A stretch of DNA of 64,000 bases from Gordius sp. MW1. Taxonomy: Eukaryota; Nematomorpha; Gordioida; Gordea; Gordiidae. Of this stretch, positions 60,213-64,000 are shown piece after piece; position 1 is the stretch's first letter; every line of letters starts with the position of its first letter. Both the position numbers and the translations under genes were made by a program. The notes under the pieces were generated by a model, which was not told where the DNA came from, did not search any database, and worked only from the letters and a program-made list of their open reading frames with translations. The stretch lies in contig OZ038531.1 of NCBI GenBank assembly GCA_964036665.1, positions 9,486,168 through 9,550,167 on the forward strand, given 5' to 3'.

Positions 60213-60676
60213 CTAGATGAACCCGGCAAACGTTGTTTTGCCATTTACCCGGGTGTATTAAATTATGTTGGAATTTTAGGGCATATATGATGATAAAGCG
60301 GTTATTGAAGTAAAAATAAAGTTTGATGTCTATATGTTCTACTTCTATTGTTCTATTTCCGTATACAGTGCAAGGCGTACGAATACTCGAAAACTACTGG
60401 ACCGATTTGCATTTGGCTCGAACAATCTTAAAACCTCCGGAGTGTCAGGAATAAACTGTGAAATTTTGAGCCAAATCGGATTGGTAGTTTTCCAAAAAAG
60501 TTGAGAATCAGGCGCTAAACTGTTCTCGAAAACTACTGGACCGATTTGGCTCAAACAAATCTTAAAACATGCTCCGGAGTGTCAGGAATAAACTATGAAA
60601 TTTTGAGCCAAATTGGTCTGGTATTTTTCAAAATTGGTGGCGGCATACACACATAGTTTCATTTTTATATATAAGA
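60213..60676 (-). mobile_element. Non-autonomous Helitron (464 bp)
   Basis: On the minus strand it starts TCTTATATATAAAAATGAAA at 60676 and ends with the GGCAAA/TTTGCC hairpin and CTAG at 60213, followed by T. It keeps the palindromic gaccgatttggctc block. Ends match the 10-kb Helitron at 35664-45670. Confidence 0.9.
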
Positions 60677-63600
60677 CTAGATGAACCCGGCAAACGTTGT
60701 TTTGCCATTTATTTTTGCATTTTGCAGTATCACTTTTAAGTGTTTCTAATGGCTGTAGACTTACACTTTATGATAATTGACTAAAAACATAAAATATTCA
60801 TAACGCAGTACAGATATAACCCAAATAATTTATAGTAAAGTTTAGCATAAGCCTTAAAGAAATGTCACTTAGTTTTAAATGTAATTTAAGTATCTTCTAC
60901 AAAATAAACGCATAACCATGACATAAAATACATTGTAGAATCTAATGTTTATATTGGTTCCTAGGCTAAATCCCGAAAGCGCACAATCCCGAATTTTAAT
61001 GCTACACTTTTACGGCAATTAACATATGGTAAAAAATATGCAATCATATAATCAAGCTTTTAATGAATATTTGGTTGAGAGAACAAATCAAGATAATACA
61101 GAAAGTATAAGTAAGCTTAATATCTAAATATTTATAAATTATCTTTAGAATTTAAAAAGTCGAGTAGAAAAAATTTGATTCTGACCCATAAAGACTTGGA
61201 TTATACCAAAATTAAAGATGGAAAACTTTATCATTTGTTAATTGTTAAAGCTTAATTTCATCAAATAAAAGTCTATTCTAGATATAAATAGGTTATCATA
61301 ATTCCTTAAATTAATACTGAGATTCTTAAAAGTGCAGGAGATATTTAGATAACTCTTGACATCTCACATGAAGGTAACTTATAATTCTTAGCACTTATAT
61401 ATTATATAGCTTATTCAAATTATTTGTAAGTTTATTTATAACATTCTATGATTTTTTAGGAGAGGGTGTATCAGTTCTTCCTACAAATCTTTAGATTATA
61501 CAACAGAGCTAGAGTATTATCATTTGTTAATTGTTAAAGCTTAATTACATCAAATAAAAGTCTATTCTAGATATAAATAGGTTAAATCAATGATTCCTTA
61601 AATTAATACTGAGATTCTTAAAAGTGCAGGAGATATTTAGATAACTCTTAGGTAAAGTTTCTTTGAATATGACTAATTTTGCTCATAACAAAAATAGCTT
61701 TTTTAATTTTATGATGAACATATTAAATAAGGTACAAACTATAAATTTAGAAAATTTGGCTAAAAAAAACTTAAAAACAAAAATTAATAGAATCGTCCAA
61801 ACTTAAGGAAGTGTTGACACTTTAAATAAAAATACATCATATAAGGTTATATTTAATAATATGAAAAAATCTAAATGTAATGTCTATAAACATATACAAC
61901 TATAAAAATGATAATTTTTGTGTAAAAATGAGTATCAAATTTAATTTATTGTAGATTAAAATGAAAATTATAATTAAGTAACTTAATAAACATAGTATAA
62001 TGAGTTCATTAATTTAGAATTTTTGTGTATTAAGTTGCTAAGCTTTAATAATATTTACTATAATGTATAAACTCTTAAAACTATAAAATTAGATTATAAA
62101 ACAAAGCTAAAATATTGTTATTTGTTGATTGTTAGAGCTTAATTTTATCAAATAAAAGCCTATGCTAGATATATATAGATTAAATGAATGAAAGTATAAC
62201 CAATCTTTTACTCATTGATAGATTACTCATTATTTACAATTTTATAACCATAAATTCAACAAATTCCATAAAATGGTATCAGAAATATACATGTAATATT
62301 TTCCAAAACAAAATTTTTATAATGTGGGTCTAACTTAAATTTCTATATGACAATAAGTATATTATTGATATTTCTTGAAATTAAGTTTGGTAAAATATAA
62401 AATTTTTCACATTCCTAAAAAAGTTATTGATAGGTACCAGATTTTCATAACCTGCTATAACATTTTCTAATTAGACTTTTTAAAACAAGAACAAGATTTT
62501 AAGGCATTTTTTTGCTAGGCTCTTTGGTAAGCATTAAATGTAAAAATTGGGGTAAGAGTTTCATCCATCAATCATCTTATATATCAATATAACAGCACAT
62601 CAATAAGTAAACATTAGTTGAGGTAGATAAAAATAAAATAGAAATAGTTAGTGATTTAGTTATAAATAAATTTGCCTTATAATAATAGCAAAAACTTAAT
62701 ACAAAAGCTTATCTAATCACATGCACATTGATACTAATCATATTTAACAATGATCCCTTTACAATCTTATAGGATCTAAATTAAGTTATATAGCATCATA
62801 AATTGTATGAATAATTTCTATTTAATCTAATGGCTAAAGAGATTGCCCTTTTAAAATTTAATATTTTTTCTATTAAAGTACAAAAAAACTTTAACAAATT
62901 TCTTATATGTTTACTTGCTGAGATTATACTCTGTAACTATATCACTTAACGTTCTAAATATTCCATTAATCAACTTTTATAAAAGAATCTAGAGGCATGG
63001 GATAGCACTGGGATGATATCCTTTATATAATACTTAAATTTATTATATATTGCTTATTTATACACCACCTTATACCAAACAAACGTATATCAGTTAATTA
63101 TATAATTAGTAAATTGTAAAGGTTCCACCCAAATATAGCTCTTGAGTACATAATACCCAAACATTATTGTATACCTAATAGGATTAATGATTCCCTGATT
63201 TTAAATACGTTAAAATTACCTTAGATATTGATTCCAAACGATTATTATTAATGGCATCCTTTAATTTATACCTTGTCACTAAATATTAATACTCATCAGT
63301 GATCTGTAAATAAAGCTATATTATGTTACTTGGTGCAGAGGTTAATTAAATGTGATTCTTACATAAGTAAATTGTAAAGGGGCACCCAAATCTTGCTCTT
63401 GATTATGGATAAAACTTTAAAATTAAAAAACATATGGAAATTTGAAAATCGTAGCAGTAGCATTATTGTAGCTTCGGGATTGTGCCTTTTCGGGATTTAG
63501 CCTATATCCCCTCTGGTTCATTCATATGGTAACGGGTCTGACCTGATTTAATATGCAAGAAAATTTTTATGCAGCCATAAAACATTTAAGCTTCATATAT

Positions 63601-64000
63601 TATACTGCATAGCATATGACGTCTTTATTAATTGCCAAAACTTATAAAACAAAAAAACGTGACCCTTCGAAAACTACTGGCCCGATTTGACTCAAACAAG
63701 TCTTAAAACATGCTCCGGAGTATGGGGAATAAACTCTGAAATTTTGAGCCAAATCGGTCTGGTAGTTATCCAAATTTGGTTTTATTAAGTGCCAAAACGT
63801 ATAAAACAACGTATAAAACAAAAAAACGTGACCCCTCGAAAACTACTGAATCGATTTGGCTCGAACAAATCTTAAAACATGCTCCGGAGTATGGGAAATA
63901 AACTGTAAAACTTTGAGCCAAATCGGTCTGGTAGTTTTCCAAATTTGGTTTTATTAAGTGCCAAAACGTATAAAACAAATTAATTTTTGGCCAAGGGGGG
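60677..64000 (-). mobile_element. Non-autonomous Helitron, end-to-end with the previous one
   Basis: Its CTAG terminus (60677-60680) abuts the TC start of the previous Helitron with no base between. It has the same 3' hairpin, then sequence matching 45130-45230, and at 63510-63640 sequence matching 45335-45480, followed by two palindromic units. It is interrupted by an inverted-repeat element (about 60962-63504), and its 5' end lies beyond the window. Rep/helicase sequence is absent. Confidence 0.8.
60962..63504. mobile_element. 2.5-kb inverted-repeat element of unknown family
   Basis: Ends are inverted copies of about 32 bp (taggctaaatcccgaaa, then gcacaatcccgaa). The matching Helitron region at 45320-45340 lacks it, which confirms an insertion; no clean target duplication could be fixed. 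The interior is very AT-rich with dispersed internal repeats (aataaaagtctattctagat near 61266 and 61554 and a diverged one near 62149). No transposase was recognised. Confidence 0.7.

Overview
The window is AT-rich nuclear DNA of a multicellular animal, probably an invertebrate. The evidence is spliced genes with GT-AG introns and conserved metazoan proteins (CTR9, BCD1/ZNHIT6). There are also dense Helitrons, hAT and Mutator-like transposons, a tRNA-derived SINE family and LTR element remnants. I cannot name the species. No rRNA gene, intact tRNA gene, CRISPR array or bacterial gene was seen. Exon borders were worked out by hand from reading frame, intron phase and splice sites.

Three host genes can be read. 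(1) 1296-7713, plus strand: the last nine coding exons of CTR9, the TPR scaffold of the PAF1 complex; its 5' part lies outside the window. (2) 12300-18077, plus strand: a four-exon gene for a predicted protein of about 1,275 residues. It has one N-terminal membrane anchor, a Lys/Arg-rich region, a Ser/Thr/Tyr-rich region and a Cys-containing tail; I do not recognise it. (3) 33177-27178, minus strand: a complete BCD1/ZNHIT6 homologue (box C/D snoRNP assembly) with a HIT zinc finger. It reads through in seven exons if one 36-nt GT-AG intron is real. Its 4.2-kb fourth intron (28344-32557) has swollen with a Helitron and a retroelement fragment.

Between and beyond the genes the DNA is mostly mobile elements. 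At 7.9-11 kb and 56.4-58.3 kb a SINE-like family has been amplified in tandem. At 33.4-34.6 kb a small LTR element lies 240 bp upstream of the BCD1 start codon. From 35093 to 46413 four elements are nested: a ZMYM-type hAT, holding a 10-kb minus-strand Helitron, holding a second hAT inside its helicase, holding a second Helitron. A broken Gypsy-type element follows (46.7-47.9 kb). Next is a second Helitron helicase fragment carrying its own hAT almost exactly where the first helicase was hit (50.1-52.3 kb). After that come a higher-order minisatellite with telomere-like repeats (53.1-53.8 kb), a Mutator-like transposase fragment (54.0-54.6 kb), a Harbinger-type fold-back MITE (56912-57368), and two Helitrons joined end to end (from 60213), the second disrupted by a 2.5-kb inverted-repeat element.

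The three genes have no visible functional link. The notable features are the unrecognised membrane protein, the possible 36-nt intron, and the layered transposon record with readable target-site duplications.
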